Shown here: piece after piece, positions 12,357 through 24,767 of the stretch | Position numbering within the stretch: position 1 is the stretch's first letter | Layout of the letters: each line of letters opens with the position of its first letter | From: Gracilaria domingensis | Lineage: Eukaryota; Rhodophyta; Florideophyceae; Gracilariales; Gracilariaceae | NCBI GenBank assembly: GCA_022539475.1 | Contig: VCMS01000081.1 | Span: 1-64,000 of the forward strand | Direction: 5' to 3' | DNA length: 64,000 nt | Notes under the pieces: model-generated | The model's database searches: none | The model's input: the letters and a program-made list of their open reading frames with translations, nothing else | Told to the model about the DNA's origin: nothing | Position numbers and translations under genes: made by a program

Positions 12357-14599
12357 CTACGGCAAATCAGTCAAGCCGCGATCCGGATGAGGAACTGTAT
12401 CGGGCCGTGGTGGCGAATTAGCTTCAGTTTCACTTGAATTACCCCGTGGAGGTACCGTGATAGTTTCTACAGTAGGATTTGGAGCAACAGTGACGCGATC
12501 GCGTGAGAGCCGTTCATGAAGGCCATTGATATCCAGTACGACAGTGTCCGTTCCGATGGAAATTATCTTATAAGGTCCCTCCGCAATAAAAGAGAGTTTG
12601 TGCTTTGGTTCCTTTTTCAGGATTGTAATATTCCTTACGGAAAAAATCAAGGTAGCCGGAATTGAGACCCGAGGGTAACGTAGTACGAATCCGCTTGTCA
12701 AAGTTAGCCTTGTAGGCAGCTTATGCTCTAGCAATAGCTTTCCGAGCAACCGGAACCATCTTTTCTTACCAAGCCTTCCAGGTATCCCGATATAACCGGT
12801 GTGAAGGGAACGTGCCTAACTTGAATTAAGGCTCCATAGCGACCGGAGGCGGTGTCCTCGACAGTACGAGCTCAAATGGAGAAAAAGCGATGGCGCGGGG
12901 AACCTGTGTGTTGCAGGTATACGTAATAGCGTCTGTCAATAAGTCCCAATTCTTAGGGTGATCCGATACATAGGATCTTAATGCGTTAAGCATCGTACGG
13001 TTGAACCGTTCAACTTGACCATTCCCTTGAGAATGATAAGTAGTGGTAAATAGATTCCTGGAATCAAGAATACGGCAGACGTCTCGAAAAAGTTTTGAAG
13101 CGAATTGTCCTCCATTGTCGGATAGAACCTGAACCGGTTTGGCCGTAAACAAAAATCCAATGCTGGACAACCCCTTGTACTATCGTTGTCGCAATGGTTG
13201 TCCTTAAAGGAACTGTAGGAACCAATTTGGTAAATCTATCGGTAACAACCAAAAGAAAATGATGACCACAAGCGGTACGGAGTAGCGGTCCAAGAGTGTC
13301 AATCGCCACGAACTCCAGTAGAGCCCTTGCAGGAAAAAGTGTGAGCTTCTTCGAGTATATCCGGAGACGGACATTGTTCTTTGAGCATCCCGTACAACTA
13401 CAGCGAACTGCGTAGCAGTCTACCGCCGCTGCGGGCCAATAGAAATCTCTGCGTAGAGTCAAATACAACTTCCTTCCACTAGGATGAGCACCCAGTCTCA
13501 CATTATGTGACAAATGTAAAACTCTCTGTTGTAGAGTATGAGGTACCGCAATCTGTGGATGTTCTTTATTAACGAAACGAACCAGATAACCTCGGTCATT
13601 CACAGCGAACGGAATCTGAAAACCTCCATTGAGGCGAGAGCGTATCTGTGTACAGAATGGATCGGACATCTGCTCTCTGATCATCTCCTCAGGAGTAATA
13701 GCCACAAAAGAACCCGACGGGGGTTCCGTGGATTCGGTAAGGAGTAAATCGTCACACACGTCATTATCTATCGTCTCGATCAAACCATCCTTGGTCATAA
13801 CCATTAAACACGGTATCCCTAAGTCTTCCGTGGCGGACGTATAAGCGTTTGTCTCTAGACGAGAAAGGGCATCTGCTTGGCAGTTCGGAGAACCTTTCTT
13901 ATAGTGAACTTCGAAATCGAATTCCGCTAAAGGGAGACTCCAGCGCATTAATCTGCCAGAGGGTTCCGATATTCCGAAGAGCCAACGGAGAGCCCGACGG
14001 TCAGTATGCACCACGAAGTAAGTACCCATTACGTAGGGTCGCAGTATGTTCAATGCCCAGACGACGGCTAAGAATTCTTTCTCAGATACTGAATAGTTCT
14101 TCTCATGAACATTCAGTGTCCTTGACCAATAGCCAATCGGTCTACGAGTTCCGTCTTCCAAGGTCTGGAACAAAGCGGAACCAATTTGGTAGGAACCAAC
14201 GTCTGTGTCAACCGAATATGGTAAAACAGGAGTTGGTAAAGCCAAAACTGATGGTGACGTTACAGCGTCCACAAGGGACTGAAATTCAGAAGCTTCTGCT
14301 TCCCTGAAGGGTTCCAGTTCAACTGGCCTGCCCTCCTTCAAAAGCTCGTTAAGGAGAGCCGAGATCTGGGCAAAATTCGGAACAAATCTAGGATACACGT
14401 TACAAAGTCCAAGAAAAGAACGGAGTTCCGTTTGGTTCGTCGGATGCTTGGCTTCCCTCAAAGACTTCACACGAACTTCGTCAATCGAAAGCTTTCCGGG
14501 ACGGATCTTATGTCCAAGATACAGAACCGAATCTGTGAGAAACTCGCACTTCTTTAACTCTGTATACGGACTGACCCAATGCTCTCCTACCTGTGGCAT
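12357..14599 (-). mobile_element. Ty3/gypsy element B, truncated pol fossil
   Basis: Minus-strand similarity to gypsy pol covers the end of the reverse transcriptase (TELRSFLGLCN), RNase H (LPYSVDTD, NYSVSEKEFLAVVWAL), the integrase zinc region and the integrase core, ending near 12357. There is no gag or RT catalytic part: similarity stops abruptly near 14600. It is related to element A but clearly a different family, since long aligned stretches differ at many residues. At least three or four breaks are present. Element A ends only about 160 bases away, which suggests A inserted into or beside the 3' part of B. Confidence 0.85.
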
Positions 14600-15720
14600 T
14601 GTCGTAATGAACCGAAGCGGACGTCGAAGGCGAAAGGAAAAGTTTCAAAGGCGAGGAGAGCCGAGCATGGTATGGCGTGGTGTGAATGGAACAGAGAGCG
14701 AGGGCGGGTGCGCAGCATGCGAGGCGGGCCCCGAAAGCGGACTTGAGCGTTTCAGGCGCGAGGTTGCCCGAGGACGGACAAAAAGCTAAGATGGGGTCTG
14801 TAAGATACTGAGCCATGACGGCTGCACTGGTGGCACTGTAGGCAAACCGGATGGTCGGATGCTGTTGTTGTAGTAGACATAGTAGTAGTAGTAGTCTACG
14901 TGTATGCCGGTGGCAACTAGTGCCCCGTAATCGGTAAGCCGTACACGTGTGTGGCGGCGCCAGACCAGATATATATTTTCGCCAGGTCGGCGCTAGCCCC
15001 TAAGATAGTAAACCAAGATGCTTCCTACTAGGTTCTTCGTCTTGTTTCCCGTAGCACGGATTCTAAGTCGTAGTAGGAACTCAGCTTGTCTAAGACCTGC
15101 ACAGGCTGTTCAACAGCGATATCACTACCGTTGCACCGGCTCTCTGCTTAGGCGTGTGGTACCACCTTGGACTGCACATGTCTCCGTACTCGGTTTCACC
15201 ACAGAGTGCCGTGAGCTACTCCGCACCTTCAACGACCGTCTTCTCCGAGTCGGCAGCTCACACGGCCTTACAATCCGTGTGCCGCCCATCCACACCACCG
15301 TTCTCGGACATATTCATTGAGTAGACGCCAGCGCATACTATCTCACAGCGGGCAAACGTGCTTTTCGTTGAGCAAAGGAGGACTTAGTTTCACAAAGCTC
15401 AAATGGGTCTACGAAGCCGCATATACATCTTCCTTCTTAGCTTCTTGGTCCGTTTTTCAAGGTGCTGTCCATACTACATTAAGACTTTTTTCACTTACGC
15501 CCTCCTATCATATTGCGGTAGCACCCTTATTCGCCTGCGTGAAAACCGCATAGAAATTGAAACCAGAATTCTCTTTCGACCATCTAACGGCAAAAGCAGA
15601 ACAAAGTGGTTCAATCCCCCATTTTCAACACAAATGCACTGAGGCGATTATGAATCATTTCTATAATGAGCAGGCTCCAAATCGGACATCCACTGCGAGA
15701 CAAACGCGTCTTCGTATTGC
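14600..15720. other. Gene-free stretch with a (TAG)n microsatellite
   Basis: After the abrupt end of element B there is GC-rich, then mixed sequence without a credible gene. A short TAG/GTA repeat lies near 14868-14902. It is reminiscent of the TACTACTAC run inside the gypsy LTRs, so part of this stretch may be old LTR sequence, but I could not align it further. Confidence 0.35.
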
Positions 15721-15787
15721 AAGAAGCCGCTCAATCAGCACCACAGACGCATTTCTCCCGTCTGTGGTAATGACTGAGCGGCTTCTT
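15721..15787. repeat. 29-bp inverted repeat with 9-nt loop (strong hairpin)
   Basis: Arms at 15721-15749 and 15759-15787 are complementary at 26 of 29 positions; they start AAGAAGCCGCTCA and end with its complement. Such a near-perfect stem could be a small RNA precursor, a tiny foldback element or a transcript end structure. No flanking gene decides between these. Confidence 0.7.
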
Positions 15788-15839
15788 CACTTCCTTCCTT
15801 AACGCAATTTCAAACCTAACGGCAGCCCCTGAGATCTAA

Positions 15840-16465
15840 GAAACCATGATCGAACTCCGTTTCGGGGAAGTTATGTTCAACAGAAACTCGCCCTGCCCCA
15901 TCTGCGCTACAGCAGCTTACACGACGTTCGACAAGATCTACAAGCACGGATACTATGCAAGTGGTATCGCCGGTCGGTTTTAGTGCCTCTGGCAGGCACA
16001 GCGCTTTATGTGACACCCTTGACCCACTTTTGAAGCGACCACCTCTTTGTTTAAATGTTTGCAAAGAATAAAAGCTCCCGTCAGAATCGTCAATGCCCGA
16101 AAACGAAAGTACAAGATTAGATCCTCTCATTGATGACACAAGATTTGCTTGTCACCCATGGAATCGACATTACGGTGATTAGCCCCAAGAATGCCACATA
16201 TTTTTCCTGTGCAGCAAAAGAGGCAGGCGAAGCTGCCTCAAAGGCAGTAAAAGCGAAGCTAAAAAAATACGCACAACGATGTGAGGCTTACAAAGTTCGT
16301 TTGGTTTCGTTCGGGTTCAAAGTTCACAGGGTTCTCGGCCCGGCTAGCAAGGCTTTTGTCGGCGAGCTCGTAGAGTTTTCAAGTAAGTTACGAGGCACAA
16401 ACCCGGCTCTAGTGTCTATTCGACAAATGGCCACATATGAGACCAAGTCAGTCAACATTCAGTGA
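15840..16465 (+). pseudogene. Fragment of the C-terminal region behind a reverse transcriptase (retroelement relic)
   Basis: The plus strand reads a cysteine-bearing stretch near 15870 (MFNRNSPCPIC), then a 111-residue frame at 16130-16465 with GIDITVISP followed by an alanine- and lysine-rich helix and VSFGFKVHRVLGPASK. This pattern resembles the zinc-finger plus endonuclease-like C-terminal part that follows the polymerase in many protist and fungal retroelements. The polymerase itself is not present. It is clearly incomplete and the family call is weak. Confidence 0.35.
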
Positions 16466-17363
16466 AAATTTGATTATTTTGAACAATGTTTTCAGCTGTT
16501 TCGAAAACTTTTTCACCTATCGCACTTAAAAAAATTTCACAAAGAAAAGAGACGATGTCTAACAAAAGCTTCGAAAACAGGCTTGTTTCGTACAAAACTC
16601 AATGATTTCGAAGAAAACCAATGCGTAAAAATATGCGTATGAAGGGTCCAAATCGTGCATAAAATATTCGTTTTCGCACAATGACATCGGATCAATAGAC
16701 ACTAGAGCACAGCAAGATGCTTCTGCGGCTGGAGCGTACTATACTGCAGTACACAGCTGCAGCTGTAAATCAAGGGCGCCTGTTGCCTGCAGGGGTCTGA
16801 CTTAGTCGCGGCCCCAATCGCCCGTCCTAAATAAAGTCATCATCGGGTACTGTAGTGCTGTTTCCAGGAGCCATGTAATCGCTCCAATGAGCCAAAAAGA
16901 CACTTATCAGTTGTCAATAGATGTTGCCATCGCGCACTACGACGTGGTGCGTTCAGTTCTAGTCTACCCGACAGGGCTACATGAAGGTTCTCCGATTCGA
17001 AAGGTAGATGCCATCTACCGCGTACGCCAGATTGATCGTATCTTGATATTGTGTTCGTGGGTGGAACGGGACATGTATCTATGCATCCATGGGGAACCTC
17101 TTTGCAAAGAGCACACTGCTTTCGATTATTACTTCACTTTTGATTCTATCCTCATGCACTTGAATTCATATTCCTTCAAGCAAGCGAATCGCAATCCATC
17201 ACCGTTGATACGTATTCTAAACACAGAATTCTAAATGCTGTTTCAGGTACTCCAGAACTCATCAATAGAATATTCATGGCAACAGAAGGGCAATGGCCGT
17301 AAAAATATTACCAGTCTCATCATGGTAAACTACAACATATCAGTTCACAGCCATCCTTTTCAT
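16466..17363. other. No supported gene
   Basis: This is AT-rich sequence with one plus-strand open stretch at 16887-17234 (115 codons) that shows no motif I recognise. I see no repeat or RNA gene that I can support. Confidence 0.3.
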
Positions 17364-18645
17364 TTATTCTTTCTGTCCATCGCTGAGCCCCGAGTACACT
17401 GATACGGCGTTAATGGCACATGATACATAAAATTCTTCCTCAGAAAGATCCTCATATTCTTCTGTATCTGCCTGGTCTTGTAACCGTTCCGAATCATGAC
17501 CAAATGTAAGAACCTCTTTCGCCCACTTTAGTGCATGTGACTTATTCATATCACCAGTGCTCGGAAGCTTCGTTATATTTCGTACCGATTTCGTTCTCTG
17601 AACAGAAGAAAAGATCTCCATGGTTAGCATTAATGCGGTAGCGATATGAAAACAAAATAACTGACCTTCAGAGAAACAAATGAAACGGAAAACAAGCTCA
17701 TGGATAACAGTTCATTACTTTCAACCTCAGCTACCGGTATCTGCGGAAGAAGGTCAAACACTGGCGTGTTCGAAAATTTATTTTTCGCACAGTGGGCTGT
17801 AGTTTTGGTTTCTCAAATGCCGAGAAACAACATGCAACCCACGCATCTTTGAAATCCGGTTGACTCTTGGTTGTACTGGTTCGAAACAAGTCCTTCGCAA
17901 AGCTCTTTCTCAATTCTTTCTTGGATGTAAAGCGAGGATTTAAAAGGGCATGAGTTTGGAGTTGAAGCGAAGAACGAGGTGAACCGGACGGCGGGTCGGG
18001 TTAGTAGACATTTTCTGTTCAAGTTGAGGATAGAGTTAGACGTCTGCTTACCATATTCTTTCTAATGCTTTCATGAGCACGGCTTTGGCCTCTTCCTGCA
18101 TAGGCTTCAACAGTGATCATGACGGTTTCTTTTCACTTCTTGAGGGAGACAGTAGATGTCAGGAAACTTTTTCCCCCGTCCTTACCAACAGGCTTAACTG
18201 CTGCTTGAAGGATAGTCGAGCTATAGAGCATATCGTCATCGCACTCATCGTCATAAGCCATACCGAAAAGACGATCACCTTTGCCGGGATTAATAAATTC
18301 GTAGCAACACAGAAAGTGCACGTATTACTTACAGCACAGCATTCGTACGAAGTTATTTATCGAATACTTAATTGGAGGCTGTGAGAGAAAGTCATGGACG
18401 ATGTTACTTACATATATGTATTCGGCGTATTTAGTTCTCTCGTCGTCTTTCTCAACTTCTGGAATAATCTCTGCATTGCTCGACTGCTTAAATGCCGGAA
18501 CAATCTTCGCCAAACCTTTTTCAACAACGAATTTCATTTCATTCTTGATCTGCATCATCTCAATTCGAAACTGTCGCCACTGGCTTGCGGTATCAGATTT
18601 TGCCTCTTTAAGGGACTGGTTAATATCCGAAAGTGTTTGAATCAT
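17364..18645 (-). other. Unassigned minus-strand coding-like stretch, possible short introns
   Basis: Several minus-strand frames lie end to end. The first, from an ATG at 18645, encodes about 80 residues of charged helix (QSLKEAKSDTASQWRQFRIE). It runs into a consensus donor GTAAGT near 18407, with acceptor-like sites further on. An acidic frame (MAYDDECDDDMLYSS) at about 18150-18320 and an 88-residue acidic frame at 17364-17630 follow. This may be a multi-exon gene or a decayed one. No domain is recognised, and splice choices cannot be decided from sequence alone. Confidence 0.25.
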
Positions 18646-19378
18646 CTTTTTTTCTCTCTCATCGCTTTTGGATGATGATGAGGTTATTGCGGTAACAATA
18701 AAATTGACATCTCACACTGAGGAACTTAAACGAGACCTCGTCTCACCGGGCATGGAGCCTCATGAATTCTGGAGAAGTATGCGAGGTCGGATTGGTGGCA
18801 GTACGCGAAGGGCGGCAGTGGTTTGTTTCGAAGACGTAACTGTAGGTTCGCTTGAGGCTGGAACTGGCGCATGTTTCAGTTCTGCATTCCAGTTCCGGTT
18901 ACATTCTTCCTAGTTTTCTTTCGTCCAGAGCTATCCCTTCTATTTGGAGAAAGAGAACCTCTGCCCGACATATAATTCCTTTTCACAACAATATCACAAA
19001 GTTGCGAACAGAAAGAACAACAATTCGGGTAGAATCACAGTGAATGCAATTAACAGACCAGTTCAATACAGCCGAGACTGAAGGGAACCCGAAAGAAGGA
19101 CGTTTGTCCATTCGCATCAATCGAGAAGAGGATGTACGGCATTGTCTTCTGTTTCGAACAAGAGAAATCATCAGTCGTTTCAAATCGAAAATGAATTGCC
19201 AGAGGGCTCTGACTCCTCTGTACTCTCACCTCGTCTGCGATCTTGGTCGCTCCAGCACATCACCATCCTCTGGTCTGGCCTAATATATTACCGGCAATCC
19301 AGCAATACTTATATACTTTTCCCTTCAATCTAGGTACAATGCATCATGTTCAACTTCCCCTGTGAGATAAAGTGATGC

Positions 19379-19810
19379 GCGATGGGTGTCCGTCGGATGA
19401 AAGTTTGGGACATCTATGAGATATGAGTGGGATATCTTCTGCGCATCCAGGATATCCAGATGATATGCCGTGGTACGCCGTAGGATGCGTCTAATTGATG
19501 TCCTTTACATGTCCTTTGGATTTAAAAGAACAATTCCAAAGATATTCATATGATGCACGAAGATATGTCCAATGGATGTCCGGAAATCCAGAGTGAATCA
19601 TTCGAACATCACAAAACCCAATGGACATCTCTTCGTACATCATATGCGTGTCAGGAGGTTATCATTTGGATATAGTTCATGCATCATCTGAGCATCATCG
19701 ACGTGTAACATCTGGACATCTTAAGGAGATCAAATGAACATCTTCAGGTTTCGTAGTTCTAATATAGGTCATCTGGGGGATATCATCTGGACATCAATTC
19801 ACCTCTCTGG
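19379..19810. repeat. Imperfect foldback region rich in GACATC/GATGTC motifs
   Basis: A good stem pairs 19547-19575 with 19618-19646 (about 25 of 29 positions, 42-base loop). The flanking 150 bases on each side keep a looser inverted resemblance with many copies of ATGTCC, GGATATC and CAGATGATAT. This looks like a decayed foldback or MITE-type element. No coding capacity. Confidence 0.5.
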
Positions 19811-19947
19811 GTTCCGAACATGTTTTCGACTGTTTGGAAGCAGGTTGAACATGCTATGGCATTTGGCAGTGTCTCATCAAAGAAAGAGGGAAGAAACAGA
19901 TACCGTCAAAGACATCGGTTCTAATAATATCTCTGCGACAGAAGAAC

Positions 19948-22281
19948 TTGACATGGAGATTCAAAAAGATGAAGACGCAATTTGCGGTGCGACGAGTCGA
20001 AGTGATTCCGATCGAAATACAGCACTCCCTTCATATAATGGGGGAGACCCTTCCGGTCGAAACTGTGAACAATGAGAGCCGAGTCCACACATTCAATGTT
20101 TGGAAAGATCTGATAAGGAAGAAGTGTACAGCTTCTTTGAGAACTATGGTGACGAGCCTATTCCGGAGTTTTGCAGGATATCTTCACTTGAGCCACGATT
20201 TGAGAACCTAACTACATCATCCAAGATTCTCCTGGAACACTGTACGTCATGCCAAATGACTCTTGTGGAAAGTGTGAAAGAGTACAACATGATACAAATC
20301 ATTGAGTCCCAACATCCATCGTCGACTCCGAACCCTGTTAAGGACTTTTTCACCCCTGAAACCTTTAGCTCTTACTTAGATCGGGTTCGAAAGCTGAAAG
20401 ACTTCAATGAAGAATGAAGAAAAGTGCTCATCAACTCACGCTTTGGTATGAACACTACTGGAGTGTTTCGATCGACAATGGATCTTATGCTGAGTGGATT
20501 CAGAGCCGCTGGTGGTTTGCAAAGCTTGTAAAAGTTCACGTACCGCTACCAAAGTCGCGAAAGAATTTTTTCTAATCCGTGGGACCCCAACATCATGAAA
20601 CAATTTTTGACAGCCGAAGCAGGTCGAAAGTCTCTTATGGTAACCATAGACATATATGGTGATGGCTCCGTTCTTTCAAACTCTGGAAATCAGAGTGACA
20701 ACGCTTTGCGCGTCCGGTTCTGCGCCTCGAAAGGGATCTCAGCGCAATGGTAAGAGGTTGGGCTGGCTCCCTGCGTATATTAAAAGTACAAAGAGCAGAG
20801 CAAGACAGAGTTAGGAGCTGAACTGCTGCAGATATTTCAGAGGTTCTTGTTTATGTCGTTCAGGGCTGTAATGAAAGCTTCCGCAGTAGGCATTGTGCTA
20901 GAAGGAGAACTTTTGTAGCCGCGGGTGACAATGATTGTTGCTGACCAACCGCAGGAACGAGCCTTCTTTTGCCTTAAAAAAGCTGACAGTCTTGCAGACT
21001 GTACCTTGTGTGACGTGATGTCTCGAGTACTGAGGGCCAAGTCAATCCTGACGAACACTTCTTTTGCGCGTGATACTCCTGGACCATATCAAGGAACAGA
21101 ATTCTTCACATTGACCTCCTCAGCGAGCCAAGGAGCTGATAATCCACTGGTTCAGAGCATCATGGATGTGGAAATGAACGCTTGCAGTTGCAAGCTACGA
21201 CACATGTCGTAGACAGTTAAATCTCAATTGACGATGGCTAAGTATAAACAGAGTGGACGGAAAAGTATTCGAGGTCTCTCGAAGGACGAAAGAACGAACG
21301 TTCTGGAAGCTAGAGATTATCTACAGTCCGTCAGTGCACACGAATTCTCCCCAGCGCTTGCTTGCTTCCGAAGTTTGGGATCCGATCCGTATCTCTTGTA
21401 CCCATTCGTGGGTTTTGACTCGCTGCATGTAATGGATCGGGGCATATTTCGTATCATTCGTGATAAAAGCGGTGAAGTTCTAGGTGCATATCGCCATTGT
21501 AGGTTTTCTGCTGCTCAAACGGTCTCCATTGCTAGTCAGAGACTAAAAGATATGTCAAGGGCGACAAAATTAGCCTCAATGTCTCCTTTCCTTGTTACCC
21601 CTCACGACCGGATAGCAGGTATGTCAGACCGTCATCGATGACGACGTCGATATCGACGAGAATACTGGCCATTCCTGTGGTATGCATTGATGGAAATTGC
21701 GAAGTTCAGAACTTCAGACGAAGATTCGATTGTGCAAGCGGCTTTGCAGAAGGCCAATTTGCAAACAAAGTTTAATGGCAATCAATATATCTGCAGATAA
21801 TGCTCGCCAGAGTGAGAAAGATTTTTCCAAACTGCAGTCTCTTTGCTTCGACCTTGGAAAAAACCTTTGGAAAGAACTTGGAGTTAGACCAAGCACGAAG
21901 ACACATTGGGTGATGAGACACATTTCAACACACTTGGAGAGCTTCGGATGCTTAACACGAGGTTCCACTAATTTGAATGAACCAATGCGCAAAGTAAGAA
22001 AGAAAGCATACAAATCATCCGAGCGCAGACGTTGGCAGATTACGTCTCAAATTTTGGCTGCAAGAGCTTTGGTTTCCAACACAGCGATTGAAACAGAAGT
22101 GTCACAACTGCTTCTATCGCGAGGTGAGCCCGATTCTGAAACGAGCATTACGAAAAAGGACACTACTTCACTTGAAGTAAGAGAGAACAAGTTGGATAGC
22201 AGTTTCAATCTGGCTGACAAAGTGAGCGTCGAAATATTTTCATGCGTTTCCTGCGAAGATGTGTGTACGCTCACTCAGTGA
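19948..22281 (+). pseudogene. Decayed transposase-like frames, family unassigned
   Basis: Plus-strand frames follow each other in different phases. They are about 20100-20417 (a stretch with CTSCQMTL), 20925-21212 (IVADQPQERAFF then a CTLCDVMSR cysteine pair), 21228-21641 (GFDSLHVMDRGIFRIIRD) and 21697-22281 (ending in an acidic tail with CVSCEDVCTL). The order (substrate-facing cysteines, then an H-x-M-D-x-G motif, then a helical tail) resembles large eukaryotic DNA-transposon transposases, but I cannot place the family. There are several frame changes and no single long frame. Could be a decayed host gene instead. Confidence 0.35.
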
Positions 22282-22935
22282 CAAAAGGCTTTTGTTACTC
22301 GCTATGGTACGTTCTGGGAACCAGAGAAAACGCACAAAACATCATTTTTGCACCATTTGTGCCACAAAACCAAAGTTCATGAGCTTCTCAACGGCTTTCG
22401 TTAACAGTTTACGGTTCTGGATTTGAAGGTCTACTTATCAAGGTATGAATCAAACAATATCATTTTCTCCGAACCCAATTTCTCCTGCAATCAAAGTAAG
22501 TTTTTGCAAGTTCTTCGTCACCTGCGTAGTAACGCTGAAGCACGTTCTTAACCAGATAGTCCTTCCGATTCCTCTCTTATGCAGAAGGAAAGCTCTGAAG
22601 ATCCATCCATGTCGAAGTTCCTCCCTTCAACTTATCCGCAAAGGTACTTGTTATCACCTGTGAGACAGTAATATTTCTTTTCAGTAACGTAAACAAATCA
22701 TGCTTTTCACTCGACGATAAAAGCTTGGCTTTCCTTCGGCCTGGTTCTGATGCCTCAAAAGAAACACGTGATACTTCGCAATTCGAAATGAGGACGGTAC
22801 CGAAAAGAACTGCGTCAAAACCTTTTTGCATTCATTCCAAGCTACCTCCGCAGATGTAATTACTGCGTTACGAACAGAGCTATCGTCAATCACTGTCATC
22901 ATTTCTGCAGGAGTTTTGACTTCTCTTTCTTTTAG

Positions 22936-24059
22936 TCATCGCTTGAAGAGACCGAAGGCACAATCACAAACGCTTTTTGTATGGCCGGCGACTAATAAGT
23001 GAAGCGTAATATTCCTTTCTTTCCGGCTAATACCCTCTAAGCAAGATAATGAAGCATAAATTTGTTCTTGTTCAGTCCAGAACAGTTATCCGTATGAAGG
23101 TTCAGCTCCTTGACTCCCGATTGATTTTCCCTGTTCCCCTCGATGCAGTGGTGAAGCATAGAACCAACTTCATTTCTGGTCTTACTGCCTGGCCGATGTC
23201 CCTCAGTTAGTCCGTAAACGTTTGTCCTCCCCAAATTGCTAACATGAACACCGAAAATATCGAACTTCGGACCAGAAACAAAGTGCAACTACCCCGGCTG
23301 ACGTATTAGATGTAAGAGTAAAACTTTCTCGGCGAAGTCGAATACTAGATGTAGGGATTTCACAGTGATCTTTGACTCCTTTTGCTGACTTTTGTAGTAT
23401 TTGAACTCTATAAACGCTTCACTCCGGTGGTTCTCCAGAGCACCACGTAACGCTTCCCGTGTGCAAACATCGTTTGTGTTTTCCAGTGTGTTCCGTAGCT
23501 TCCTACATGTGTCACAAAAATCACTACCTTTCTTCATTATTCGAAGTGTAGGGTAGAAACATTTCCAAACTTTGCGAAATGAGCCCTTCGTTAAAAGCAG
23601 TTCTCGGCTAAACAATACAACATGCACCTCTTCGAAATAGGCTTCCATAATTTCCTTCCATCTCGAGACATACACGTCAAACACAGCACGGATTGTTGTA
23701 GAACTCGGTAGTAGAAGGATTGGACTTTCCTCGGCTGAACCTAGGCCGGATGGGCTAGACATGCTGTGAACTTCCGCATATCTGCGGAGAAAAAAGAGGC
23801 TAGCCATTGTCTGCGGAGAAAGGCAACCCTTTCTTCGACTTCTTTCGTTGCAGATTGTTAATGTAAAGGAATCACTATTCACCACCTCGGATGCAAACGA
23901 AGTTATTGTGCGCGAATGTAGCTGCTTTATAGCAGAAAACGCGTTGAGACACAACCCGACTCCACGTAGGGCATATCGTGTCGTAGTTCTTCGATTTAGC
24001 TGTCTGCCGTCTGTTTTTGCGGCTATGGATGCGGTTGATGGAGGCTGACATGAATTCAA
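22936..24059 (-). pseudogene. DUF7869-like (transposase-like) pseudogene
   Basis: Read downward from 24059, a 256-codon frame shows hallmarks of a widespread uncharacterised family found in animals and algae: FFLRRYAEVHSM, then SDFCDTCRKLRNTL, an HRSEAFIEFKYYKSQ helix and LVFDFAEKVLLLHLIRQPG. A TAG stop follows in frame at about 23289. Beyond it the same frame resumes with FVSGPKFDIFGV and the diagnostic LHTDNCSGLNKNK. After a frame change the last block, LLVAGHTKSVCDCAFGLFKR, is still readable near 22936-22995. The D-N-C-x-G-x-N-K-N and AGHT-x-x-x-x-D blocks behave like catalytic parts of an RNase-H-fold transposase, but the function is not established. This copy is dead. Confidence 0.6.
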
Positions 24060-24767
24060 TCGAAAATCCTGGAGGTGCTGCTAAAGATAATAAGATGCAC
24101 TTGACAGTGGTCGTTCTTTCCCGCTCGGCCATTGCTGCAAAAGCTGAGAACAAGACGAACGCTGCCGTGGAATCCGCACTGCGAATCACCGCTGCATTCT
24201 GACATGTACTGCGCGGGGTGAGTGAGCCCGTAATGCTCATTGTGTTGATCAATATGTATGCTATCCGAGCTAGACCGGTCTAATGCAGGCAGTAATTGAA
24301 TACAGCCGCCTTCTTTGTCTCCTCCGTCATCATCACTGCCATTTTTAGTCATAGTGGGTTGTCTTTGGCAATCTTCAAGGTTGCGTTCGTGAATGGATTC
24401 GATCTCGCATAAGAGATGGGTGATGTCCATTGCAAAGAGACTGCACTCCGAGCTGGTGGCCGCAATGTGGACCACAAATCTTCTGGAGAAATCTTTTTTG
24501 CAGTATCTTCGTAACCGTTCGGAGTTATTTTTGGAGCTTTTAGTCAGGTTTGAAATGTTTTTTATATATTGAACGGATGGGTACGTCTATTTTGAAGAAC
24601 ATCGGTGTCTGGAGAAAGCCCTTGAGAAGAGCTTTCGAGTGGTGTGCGTAACTCTTGGTACACGAAAAGTACCATAACGAGTATTTAAAGTGAAACACAA
24701 CAGAGATGCGGAAGAGATAACCGGCCAACTTCAGTATGCCGAGTGGGAGTTCGATGTCATGGATTAA

